NCBI GenBank assembly: GCA_031263335.1
Contig: JAISGB010000062.1
Coordinates: forward strand, 1 to 8,453
Direction: 5' to 3'
DNA length: 8,453 nucleotides
From: Eubacteriales Family XIII. Incertae Sedis bacterium
GTDB lineage: Bacteria > Bacillota > Clostridia > Peptostreptococcales > Anaerovoracaceae
Below are positions 1 to 7,700 of this stretch, one piece after another. The position numbers were made by a program, and so were the translations under genes. The notes below the pieces were generated by a model. The model was not told the DNA's origin, made no database searches, and saw nothing but the letters and a program-made list of their open reading frames with translations. Every line of letters begins with the position of its first letter. Positions within the stretch are counted from its first letter, which is position 1.

Positions 1-1164
1 ATTGCCGGAGGCGGCGTCTATCTCCACGAGGACGACCTCTCCGGACGTGATGAACACGAGTACGCACATGACGGCGAGCATGAAGCAACCCACGGCGGCG
101 AAGGTCGCGCATACGCGGACGACGAGCCGCCGCACATAGACCGCGATCATCGCGGACACGATCATCGCGATAGCGATCGCGACGACGATGATCCATATCT
201 TCACGGATTTGTAATCCACAAAACTCGCGCGCTTCTCAATCGGAACGCGCATCTCCGGCATTGCCTCCCATCTGTTCGTCGAGGCGGATTCGGAGAAATA
301 CAGATTGGCGCTCCCGTCCGAGCGGGAAGCCAAGAGGATGACCTCCTCCTCCACCATGGCAAAGCCCCGCACGTTCAGGTTCTCATAGACGCGATTCCGG
401 GAAAAGTTCGGGAAGTTCTCCTCGACGAATACCTCGCGCGTGTTCTTGTTCAGGAGGACGACGCGTCCGTCCCTGCATCGGAGGGTCGAGTTCGTGAACA
501 GTTCATCCGTGTATTCCGCCCCGCCCTTCGTGATGCGGGCCACCTCCCCGGTTGAAAGCAGGGCAAGGATGGATTCGCCGTCGCAGACATAATCGACGGC
601 GGTGTTGCCGTCCGTAAACGTCCATTCCATGTGGACATCCATGTTTTCGACGCCGACAAGGCCCTCGCCCGTCATCCCGTCCGCGCCGGGCGTATAGGAC
701 AGGACGAGTATCCGTTTGCCCGCCGAATCCGTGAAGGTCAGGTATACCCTGTTCTCGTCGGACGACAGCGTATAGACGGATCCGAATTGGTCAAAATCCC
801 CGCGCGCGACCTCGTGCGCCTCCTTGAGATTCGCGTCCGCCTCCATGAGCGACCATCCCTGCGAAAAATCGTAGGTCGTCGACACGAAATAGACGGAATC
901 CTTCAAGCTCAGGGTACCGGAGATGATGCCGTCCAACTTCAGGATGTTCCCGACATTGCCTTCCTTATCGACTTTGTACAGGAAGGAACAGTCCTCGTGC
1001 GATTCCGACAAGTATATTTCCCCGTCATAGTTGGTGGAAAAGCTGAATTCGGCCTTCTTTAAGTCCGGTTCAAAGAAGGGCCACAGCATGGCGACGGAGA
1101 CGCCGAGCGTAAGCAGTATGATGATGATTAAAATTGCTGTCCTTTTCAAGCGTCCGTCCCTCAT
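1..1164 (-). CDS. Membrane protein with beta-repeat outer domain (3' partial)
   Basis: The frame opens with ATG at 1164 and stays open for 388 codons to the window edge, so the C-terminus is missing. Residues 9-29 (core ILIIIILLTLGVSVAML, preceded by R/K) form a membrane anchor or uncleaved signal. Residues about 35-315 are soluble and strand-rich. They show recurring short units such as GEIYLSES, DSVYFVST, NRVYLTFT and SANLYFSES, typical of a beta-propeller-like or other beta-repeat fold. Two more membrane helices follow at about 322-343 and 351-373, joined by a basic VRRLVVR loop. The likely topology is N-terminus in, beta region outside. The start overlaps the previous stop in an ATGA arrangement, implying translational coupling; a TTG at codon 6 behind an AGGGACGG stretch is an alternative start. 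I do not recognise the family. A membrane partner or sensor of the pseudokinase-like neighbour is only inference. Confidence 0.85.
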   Translation of the reverse strand, partial: MRDGRLKRTAILIIIILLTLGVSVAMLWPFFEPDLKKAEFSFSTNYDGEIYLSESHEDCSFLYKVDKEGNVGNILKLDGIISGTLSLKDSVYFVSTTYDFSQGWSLMEADANLKEAHEVARGDFDQFGSVYTLSSDENRVYLTFTDSAGKRILVLSYTPGADGMTGEGLVGVENMDVHMEWTFTDGNTAVDYVCDGESILALLSTGEVARITKGGAEYTDELFTNSTLRCRDGRVVLLNKNTREVFVEENFPNFSRNRVYENLNVRGFAMVEEEVILLASRSDGSANLYFSESASTNRWEAMPEMRVPIEKRASFVDYKSVKIWIIVVAIAIAMIVSAMIAVYVRRLVVRVCATFAAVGCFMLAVMCVLVFITSGEVVLVEIDAASGN

Positions 1165-2057
1165 CTCTCATTCAGGTGTTCGGTCCCAATCATGTTCAGA
1201 TTGTGGCCGAAGATCTTGGCAAGCGCAAAGTCCCCGAAGATCAGGTAGCTGATCAACATCGCAAGCGCCAGAATAAAGCAAGCTATACTGAACACGAGCA
1301 CGATCTTGAATATGCGATCTTTGTGTTCCGCGAAAAAACCGAAAAACCGCAACAGGGCGGACCGCTTCTTCTTGTCCGAAATCGTGAGTTTGAAATCATG
1401 GTAGGCTTCGGAGAATTGCGTGTACGCCTCGCGCTCCACTTTCTTGGACAGCAACTTGCGGCTCTTCAATTGCTTCTTGCGATTCATACCGAGGACGTCG
1501 AGCATGATCCGCGCGCAACCCACGACGCAATCCGACTCCGTGACGGAGGGATCGAGGGCCGTGAGATCGAAGTCGGAGGTCAGATACACGCTGTTGTCCG
1601 TCTCGACGTGAATCATGCCCTGCGCGAACCCCAAGGAGAGCAACGGATAGGGCAGGGGCGATTCCATGCATGTGAGCAGGAGATTGACACAGATGATCTC
1701 GCTTACACGCGGATCCGTGATCTGTCCGGCCGCGAAATCCGACAGAAGCCGCTCCCTGCGGTACGGGAACAGATAGCAAAGGTGTTCGCCCCACAGAAAA
1801 CTCCGCAGATAGGCAGGGCGCTCCGTCTCCTTCTCGCACAGGGAAAAGACGGACACGAGCGTACGCGCAACCTCTCGATCCGTGACGATCAGCAAGGTAT
1901 AGTAAGGCCGGCCCACCGCGCTCATGTCGCGGCAACCCCAGACGGCGTTCACCTTGGTCCTGCGGATCACGGATACGCGCTTGAGCGTCATGTCGCCGAT
2001 CCGGACCACGTCCGCGTCCCGCCGCGTATTCACTTCCTCTCTCGCTTCGTTACGCAT
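1161..2057 (-). CDS. Single-pass membrane protein with divergent pseudokinase-like cytosolic domain
   Basis: This is a 298-residue protein. I chose ATG at 2057, which overlaps the end of the 600-residue gene by 8 bp and has GAGG just upstream. The frame is open up to 2177, but that extension lies wholly inside the neighbour and is Arg/Pro-rich shadow sequence. Residues 20-225 are cytosolic. Their order of elements recalls a kinase fold: strands around PYYTLLIVTD (51-60), a hinge-like EHLCYLFPYRRERLLSDF (91-108), then a helix, GMIHVETDNSVYLTSDFDLT (147-166) and an ESDCVVGCARIML helix (174-185). The Lys of subdomain II, HRD and DFG are not recognisable, so catalysis is unlikely. A basic stretch precedes one membrane helix (about 250-274), and a 24-residue tail ending in GTEHLNER lies outside. 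The layout recalls type VII secretion EssB/YukC, but the outer domain is far too short. The fold call is inference. Confidence 0.85.
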   Translation of the reverse strand: MRNEAREEVNTRRDADVVRIGDMTLKRVSVIRRTKVNAVWGCRDMSAVGRPYYTLLIVTDREVARTLVSVFSLCEKETERPAYLRSFLWGEHLCYLFPYRRERLLSDFAAGQITDPRVSEIICVNLLLTCMESPLPYPLLSLGFAQGMIHVETDNSVYLTSDFDLTALDPSVTESDCVVGCARIMLDVLGMNRKKQLKSRKLLSKKVEREAYTQFSEAYHDFKLTISDKKKRSALLRFFGFFAEHKDRIFKIVLVFSIACFILALAMLISYLIFGDFALAKIFGHNLNMIGTEHLNER

Positions 2058-3852
2058 TGTCCTCGCTGTCTTTTCTCTTGACCACCGCATAGGCATAGGT
2101 GGAAATAAATGGGTTCTCGGCGCTGAAAATATGTATCTCGTACACGCCTTCCTTATTGGAGGCCGTATAGATGCCATCCACCGTGATCGATCCGGAATTC
2201 TTGTCCGTCAGTTCATATTCGAGCGCGCACGGCGCCATATTCTTGAACCGCACGTCGATGAACCGGCTCTCGTTCGGCGCGAGGACGACGGTGGGCTGCA
2301 CGGGCAGGATGGACGCGTCGCTCTCGAGCTGGGCCACGATATTGCGATCCTCGCCGCGCGGCAGTTTTACGGCCGTCCAACGCACGAGCAACACGACGAG
2401 ATCCGTATGGGCGTTCAGCCGCGCGGCCACGATGAAGCTGCCGCGTTCATTCATCACGCGCACGGCCAACTCCGCGTTGGGGACAGGCAATCCGTCGTCC
2501 TCAAAGAAGGTCGGATCGCCATAGATCGTATTCTTCGCCTGCTTGTCCAACTTGGCGTCGGACGCGAGGCATTCGCAACCGGCCGCGACATATACGTCGC
2601 CGTCCCCGAGGCCGTGGATCACCTCGTTGGAATAATGTATCTTGCCCTTCTTGTCGTCGACGCCGAGCGGTATCTCGCACACGCCTGTCGCGTAGATCGG
2701 ATCGCGGGCAACCGTATCCCGATCGGGACGCTCCCCGGGCGCGGCTTCACTCACGGGCGCCTTGCCGGGATCGGCCTCAAACCACTGCGCGTATTTGCGC
2801 CTCTGCGCGTTGCGCGCGATCGTCGGGATGTAATACTTGACGCCGACCTCCTTGACATCGCTGATGATAGCCGTGGCGCCGTTCCGCTCGATGGATATCT
2901 CCGCCAGTTTCACATAGTCCTGAGACCGGTCGATCGACTGCGCCTCCAAGCTGAATTTCGCAAGCTCGCGTTCCACGATATCCTCCGGGGCCTCCGGTGA
3001 GATCGTGAGATGCAGCATGATGTTGGAGGATACGCGCTTCCGGTCGTCGCCCACCGAGATCGTGATATCCTCGGGTCGGCCGAGGATCATCGTATCCGCG
3101 CCCTCCCCTGTCCTCGAGGTCAGCAGATATTCGAACCGGACGCGCTCACCCATCTGCGGGGATATCCCCTCGATCTCCGCCTTGAACTCATGCTCCCCTT
3201 CGGGTCCGATGAAGGCCGGCGCACCGAATACGCCGCTCATGGCAAAGGACCTGTCCTCATCGGACAGCTTCTCGACGGTGACGACGACCTTCACGCCGTG
3301 TCCGACGGGGACGACCGAAGGGCCGGTCAGAGACACGGCGTAATCCGCGTCCTCGTAGATCGCGGCCTTGCTCAGGAATTCCGATTCGGACGTCGCGTCC
3401 GCAACAGGGGATTCCGCTTCCCTCAAAAATAGCTTGCAACTTTCCCGAATGCGGTTCATCTCGTATCCGCCGGACGTATCGGAGGCGCCGACCGCGTATA
3501 CGGGACGGATATCCTCCTCGTCGAACCGGAGGCAGAGCAACAGCTTATTGGCGTCCGTATCGTCGTAGCCTTCGAGGGCGGAGACCTTGCGGACGACGGA
3601 GTTTTCGAGGATGACCTCCCGCCCGAACCCGTCGACGGCAGCCCCGGACTCGACCATGAGCGAAGTGTCGTCCAAGTTGTATACGCTCAGCCCGCATAGG
3701 ATGCCGGGGCCGTACAAGAGGCCGTTCATAAACTGCCTCTTGTTTCCGAGATACGTCTGTTCGGAGAGGAAATCCGCCGAGGTGAGCAGTTTCCCCGGAT
3801 AGTACCGATTTCGCTCGAATGGCAATAAGTTGATGCTGTTCAAATCGTCCAC
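2050..3852 (-). CDS. Phage-tail/contractile-injection-associated protein with Ig-like modules
   Basis: This is a 600-residue protein with no signal peptide or membrane helix. Residues 12-56 (FERNRYYPGKLLTSADF, then EQTYLGNKRQ and LLYGPGILCGLSV), AAVDGFGREVIL (71-82) and YEMNRIRESCKLFL (130-143) match a domain I recall from uncharacterised proteins beside phage-tail-like and contractile injection genes. Residues 170-285 and 505-595 are beta-rich. The last block has the GSITVDGIYTASNKEGVYEI pattern typical of bacterial Ig-like domains. The middle (340-470) includes a Pro/Asp-rich linker and a CEIPLGV...IHYSNEVIHGLGDGDVYV strand region. The start is uncertain: GTG at 3852 has AAAGG only two bases upstream, and TTG at codon 4 (3843) is possible. 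An ATG at 3863 is followed at once by TAA and cannot serve. The gene lies 70 bp after the 282-residue gene and overlaps the next. A structural or adaptor role is inferred. Confidence 0.85.
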   Translation of the reverse strand: MDDLNSINLLPFERNRYYPGKLLTSADFLSEQTYLGNKRQFMNGLLYGPGILCGLSVYNLDDTSLMVESGAAVDGFGREVILENSVVRKVSALEGYDDTDANKLLLCLRFDEEDIRPVYAVGASDTSGGYEMNRIRESCKLFLREAESPVADATSESEFLSKAAIYEDADYAVSLTGPSVVPVGHGVKVVVTVEKLSDEDRSFAMSGVFGAPAFIGPEGEHEFKAEIEGISPQMGERVRFEYLLTSRTGEGADTMILGRPEDITISVGDDRKRVSSNIMLHLTISPEAPEDIVERELAKFSLEAQSIDRSQDYVKLAEISIERNGATAIISDVKEVGVKYYIPTIARNAQRRKYAQWFEADPGKAPVSEAAPGERPDRDTVARDPIYATGVCEIPLGVDDKKGKIHYSNEVIHGLGDGDVYVAAGCECLASDAKLDKQAKNTIYGDPTFFEDDGLPVPNAELAVRVMNERGSFIVAARLNAHTDLVVLLVRWTAVKLPRGEDRNIVAQLESDASILPVQPTVVLAPNESRFIDVRFKNMAPCALEYELTDKNSGSITVDGIYTASNKEGVYEIHIFSAENPFISTYAYAVVKRKDSEDNA

Positions 3853-3922
3853 CGCCTTTACATGAATGATCCCTGCGACTCCTCCGTCCCCTTGACGGAT
3901 TTAACCCCTGATATCACGCCAT
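3853..3922 (-). other. 70-bp intergenic spacer
   Basis: This is the only gap between genes larger than a few bases. Reading the minus strand, it holds a tiny ATG-GCG-TGA frame directly after the upstream stop, then a small hairpin, a GGAGGAG purine stretch, an ATG immediately followed by TAA, and AAAGGCG next to the GTG start. No T-run follows the hairpin, so it does not look like an intrinsic terminator and no promoter is obvious. It probably carries translation-initiation signals for the 600-residue gene. Confidence 0.5.
3883..3899 (-). promoter_or_regulatory. Small perfect hairpin abutting a purine-rich Shine-Dalgarno-like stretch
   Basis: On the minus strand TCCGTC and GACGGA form a perfect 6-bp stem with a 5-base loop (AAGGG). 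The 3' arm runs directly into GGAG, so folding could mask or present ribosome-binding purines ahead of the 600-residue gene. That purine stretch is about 28 bases from the GTG start, too far for a normal Shine-Dalgarno. A regulatory role is speculative and chance is possible. Confidence 0.25.
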
Positions 3923-4771
3923 TTACGCCGATTTCTTCTTTTCCTTGCGTTTACGCGCGTTATAGCGTCGGTATTCAAGCAATTCCCCTTTTGCGCCCTT
4001 CTTGAATCCTGCCCGCACAGCCCCGCCCTCACCGAGGGCGTCGACCTTCACTTCCGCGCTCAGGGCGCGCTCATAGCTTGCTTCGTCGAGCACCGTTTCC
4101 AATCGCACGCGCATACCCGCGTAATTGTCCCTGTCGCTGAGGATGAACATGTCATTCACCGTCTTTCCTTTGGCCGCGGACTCGCGGTATTTCCGCATAC
4201 CGTCCTGCGTCATATCCGCCTCAACGACCAAGGTCATCTCTTTGAACCCGGCGTATTCGCCGCCGAGATCGCTTTCGAGCGCGGCGTTGGCAAGGCCGAA
4301 GGAGGCCAATATCTCCTTTGCATCCTTCGCCGCCGTATCTCCGCCGATCTTGTACGTGCGGGCCATGGTCGCGCCCGTCAGCTTATCATCGGTGAATCTC
4401 CGCTCGATCGAAGCGCTGAAACTGCCCTCCGCACTCTTGGAGAGGGAGACGCCGACGGCCGTGAGCGAGGCCGAAGCCGACGCGGCGACATCCATGGAAA
4501 CGATCACCGTCTCCTTGTTTGCGGCCGGCCTGCTCGTCTCGTACCTTCCTCCGAGGGACAGCTTCGCCGCGAGTTCGGCGTCTATTGCCTTCTTCTTGTC
4601 CTCTTCCTCTTCCTTCTCTTCCTCTTTTTCTTCTTCGCCTTCTTCGTCTGCCGTACCCTTTTCTTCCTCGCTCAATATCGAGGCGAACGTGGATCCGAAC
4701 ATCGACGCGATTGTTTTTTCCGCCTTTTCCTTGACTGCGGCGACTATCTTCTCTTTGACCGGGTCGCCCAC
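3923..4771 (-). CDS. Uncharacterised acidic-linker and beta-rich protein with basic tail
   Basis: This is a 282-residue protein that I do not recognise. It starts with GTG at 4771, six bases after the TAG of the giant gene, and AGGA four bases upstream supports this start. Residues 1-33 are an amphipathic Lys/Glu helix ending in a hydrophobic patch (ASMFGSTFASIL). Residues 35-61 are a low-complexity acidic stretch, mostly E and K. Residues 88-142 are alternating small/hydrophobic strands such as ASASASLTAVGVSLS and GSFSASIERRF. Residues 145-160 are a helix (DAKEILASFGL). Residues 178-265 mix strands and helices (EMTLVVEAD, MRVRLETVLDE). The last 15 residues are strongly basic (ARKRKEKKK). There is no signal peptide or cysteine. 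The same kinds of parts occur in the C-terminal third of the upstream giant protein in a different order. The pair may work together or be related; both are inference. Confidence 0.85.
   Translation of the reverse strand: MGDPVKEKIVAAVKEKAEKTIASMFGSTFASILSEEEKGTADEEGEEEKEEEKEEEEDKKKAIDAELAAKLSLGGRYETSRPAANKETVIVSMDVAASASASLTAVGVSLSKSAEGSFSASIERRFTDDKLTGATMARTYKIGGDTAAKDAKEILASFGLANAALESDLGGEYAGFKEMTLVVEADMTQDGMRKYRESAAKGKTVNDMFILSDRDNYAGMRVRLETVLDEASYERALSAEVKVDALGEGGAVRAGFKKGAKGELLEYRRYNARKRKEKKKSA
4589..4669 (-). repeat. Acidic low-complexity stretch in the 282-residue protein
   Basis: Residues 35-61 are almost only E, K and D, with a TAD/EEG interruption, encoded by GAG/GAA-rich DNA without a strict unit. 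It separates the N-terminal amphipathic helix from the beta-rich part. It parallels, without copying, the DEKK linker of the neighbouring giant protein. Confidence 0.6.
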
Positions 4772-4779
4772 CTTTTCCT
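4772..4779 (-). promoter_or_regulatory. Ribosome binding site that decides a GTG start
   Basis: AGGA (4779-4776) overlaps the last two bases of the TAG stop of the giant gene. It sits four bases before GTG at 4771, favouring this GTG over the next in-frame ATG at codon 24. Termination and re-initiation at this point would couple translation of the two genes. Confidence 0.6.
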
Positions 4780-7700
4780 AGATCTTGCCGGCCGCATCGC
4801 CCGCTTCTTCTTTGATCGCACCGGCCACACCGCTCGCCCCTTCTTTGATCGTGCCGGCCACGCCTTTCTCGTCGTCCTTCTTCTCGTCGTCCTTCTTCTC
4901 GTCGTCTTTCTTCTCGTCGCCCTTCTTCTCGTCGTCTTTCTTCTCGTCGCCCTTCTTCTCGTCGTCCTGATCGTCCTCTTTCACCGCCTCGGCGCCCAAC
5001 AGGACCAGAATCGTCCGCACCTTATCTTCCAACGCCTCCTTCACCTTTTCCGTGATCTTTTCTTGGATCCCATCATAGGCGACGCCCGGGAATTTCTCGA
5101 TCCGCTCTTTGATCTTTTCCTGGATCAGCCCATCGATCGTTTCATCCAGATTGCTGAATATTTCCTCGAGTTCCGATTGTAGGCCGTTTCGATCGACGGA
5201 AGCCGGCAGACGCGCATTTTTGATGAAACCGCTCAGGGCTTCCTTTGTCCCCGAACTCAAATACTTGTATGCGGCGCCGCCCTTTTTCTCCGTGAACGCG
5301 GCCACGCTTTCCGCAACGGGGTTGAGGAAGCCCTCGACCCGCCCCTTCATATTTTCGGCAACGCCCGTCACCGCCTCCTTCACCTCTTCGACGCCCGGGA
5401 TCCGTTCAATCGTTTCACCCAAGATCTCCCCGGCTTTATCGCTCAGCGAGACGGATGCGTCGAGCGACACCCCGCCCGCGATGACGCGTATGGGCGTAAT
5501 ACGCTCGCTCAGGCCCAACATGCTCCGTTGCGCCGGGGTCGCCCCCGGGTCTTCCCCCCTTGGCGCGGAACGGTCGTATCCCATAAAGAAACTGTTCAGA
5601 AACTCCTTGCATTTGGACTCGTCGGCGAAGTCCAACTTCATGGCGTTCGTGCCGGACAGATTGACATTGATGCCCGCGCCGAGTGAAGCGACGCCGATAT
5701 CCGTACTGATGCGCGCACCGAAATCGGCCTGCAACTTACCGCCGATATATATGCTCCAACGGCCATCGCTCCCGTGCGAAATGCTCAGATCGTTTTCAAC
5801 GGTCAGCGCAAGATCGACGCTCCCGCTGACCTCGGAGACCTCGGCCGACACGCCGAGGCTTCCGCCCGCGTAATTGGAAATATGAAGGGTTTTGTCCTTG
5901 CCCACACGCTCGGCCAATCCGTCGACGATGCTTCCGATGACAACGGTACTCTTATACGCCTCCGCCGCCTCGGCTCCGAAGGCTTTTTCGACCTGCCGCT
6001 GTTGTCGAGAGGATTCGGCTTGTTGCATGTCCGCCTGCCCGCCGAGCCATTCCTTCGCGGTCTTCTTCGAATCCTTCACCTCACCCGTGAACTTGTTCAC
6101 GAGATGCCGCGCGAGCGCGGCGGAACGCTCCGAAGAGACCCCCTTTGCGCCTTTCTTTTCAAGCGGTCGATAGCGGGATCCCTTCACCGCACCGCCGAGC
6201 TTGTCTTTTTTCTCGAATTCCGCGTCGGCCAAAGCGGCGCCGATGCGCTCCGTGACGCGCTTAAACACGTCGCTCTCCGAATCCTGCAGATCCTTCATGA
6301 ATTCATCGAAGGGCTTGGGCGGCAATATGGAGCGGAACTCGCCGATCACGACGATCTTTGTAATCTTGTCGAGCTTGTCCTTCATCTCCGCACTGAGCAG
6401 GGATGAAGCATCTTCGAACGAAACGGCTTGGACGCCTATGCGGTCTGCGTACAGTTGATTCAACTCTGTGCGAATGCCGGACAGTCGGGTATCCTTCTGT
6501 CCTTGTTTGCCCACCGCATGATCCAATTTTTCGGAAAACTCCTGTTCCGCAGGTTTTAGCTCGATCGCGGCCTCAGCGCGCAATTGCAAGCTGTTCGCCA
6601 TGCTGAAATTATACAGTTCCAAGGTTTTGGCGCGAAGCGCTCCGATCGTATTGCACGATCCGATCGCGTCAATCAGCCCCTTGTAATCCTCTCTCAGGCG
6701 CTGTACATGGCTATCTTCCAACTTATCTTTATTGTCGTCCGTCATGGCTTCCAGATTGAAGAACGTGTCGAGATTGTCCCTCAATGCCCTAAAGCTCGCC
6801 TTGTAATCGTCCAAGCCGCCGGATATTGCGTCGCCGGAGGTGTCCCGGGCCAGATTGTGGATGGCCAGTACCGTGAGGGCAAACGTCGCCCCTCCCACCT
6901 TGTCCGTCTTGATCCCGTATTTGGTTTCCCGTTCCTCCCGCGCCCGGAAGACCAACTCGACGCCGGTCACGTCCGTTTCGGCTGTTGCGGACTTTTGCCT
7001 ATTCGCGCCATACAGGGCATAAGGGGTCTCGACCGCCTTGCGCAAGCGCTGTTTCTCCGACTGTCGTTGCTCCGGCTTGGAATCGGTGGATTCGCCAAGG
7101 ACCCCATCCAGATCCACCCGCCGCAGTTTCTCCGAGACAGGCGCTTCCGCTTTCATGACCGCGTCCGCGCGGGAGGGAAGATCGTACCATTGGACGAAGT
7201 CGCGCATCTCCGCCGCGCGCGCAATGAAGTCTTCGTCGCTCTTTGCATCGGTCACATATTTAAGCATTGCGTTGAAATCGTCGCTCAGTTTTTGAACATC
7301 CCGTGTTCGCTTCGACTTGTCCCTATCGACCGTCATTGCGAAGAAATTCATGTCTCCGAAGGAATGCAACTTGGCGGACAAGCCTTTAAACACGTCCCTT
7401 TGCTCCTTCAACGCATTCTTCTCCTCGGGTTTCATATTCTTGAAGGGCGTGGCCGTGATGATCGTGAGTTCGAGGCAGATCGCGTCGATCGTCAGCGCCG
7501 GACGCGCCCCGGTCTCGTCGTCGTCGATCCCCGCGTCCTTGCGTTCCTCGCGCGCGTTCTTGACCAAATCCGCGGCGAGAAGGGCATCCCCTTGGCCATG
7601 TTTCCCCTTCATCCGCTCCTCAAGCGCCTTTCGATACACCTCCTTCAAGGCGGCCTTTTCCCCATCTCGATCCTTGCCGATCAACAACCCTGAACCGATC

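Noticed and set aside
1161..2057. Direct assignment as type VII secretion EssB/YukC
   Set aside because: The pseudokinase-then-helix plan is similar, but the protein is much shorter and lacks the large outer domain. No WxG100 or FtsK-type gene is in the window.
1134..2081. 315-codon plus-strand open frame
   Set aside because: It is antisense to the membrane protein gene, whose clear membrane helix and coupled overlaps show the minus strand is coding.
2058..2177. 40-residue N-terminal extension of the pseudokinase-like gene from 2177
   Set aside because: It overlaps the 600-residue gene by 128 bp, has shadow-type composition, and an ATG at 2057 with a typical 8-bp operon overlap explains the start better.
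1924..3000. 358-codon open frame on the plus strand
   Set aside because: It is antisense to the 600-residue gene and the start of the 298-residue gene, both supported by motifs and gene spacing. The product lacks recognisable domains and is biased to Arg/Asp/His.
3883..3899. Intrinsic terminator between the 282- and 600-residue genes
   Set aside because: The stem is only 6 bp and is followed by purines, not a T-run.
4125..4781. 218-codon Ser/Phe-rich plus-strand open frame
   Set aside because: The serine and phenylalanine runs are the complement of the GAG/AAG-rich acidic linker and of Ala/Ser codons in the real gene.
4865..4963. Possible CRISPR-like array
   Set aside because: Units are 15 nt, directly adjacent, without spacers, and in frame within a protein; this is a coding minisatellite.
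6584..7693. 369-codon open frame on the plus strand inside the giant gene
   Set aside because: It lies wholly antisense to a continuous minus-strand frame whose protein shows internal domain repeats across this span. The product is Arg/His/Leu-rich with no motif, as expected of a shadow frame in GC-rich DNA.
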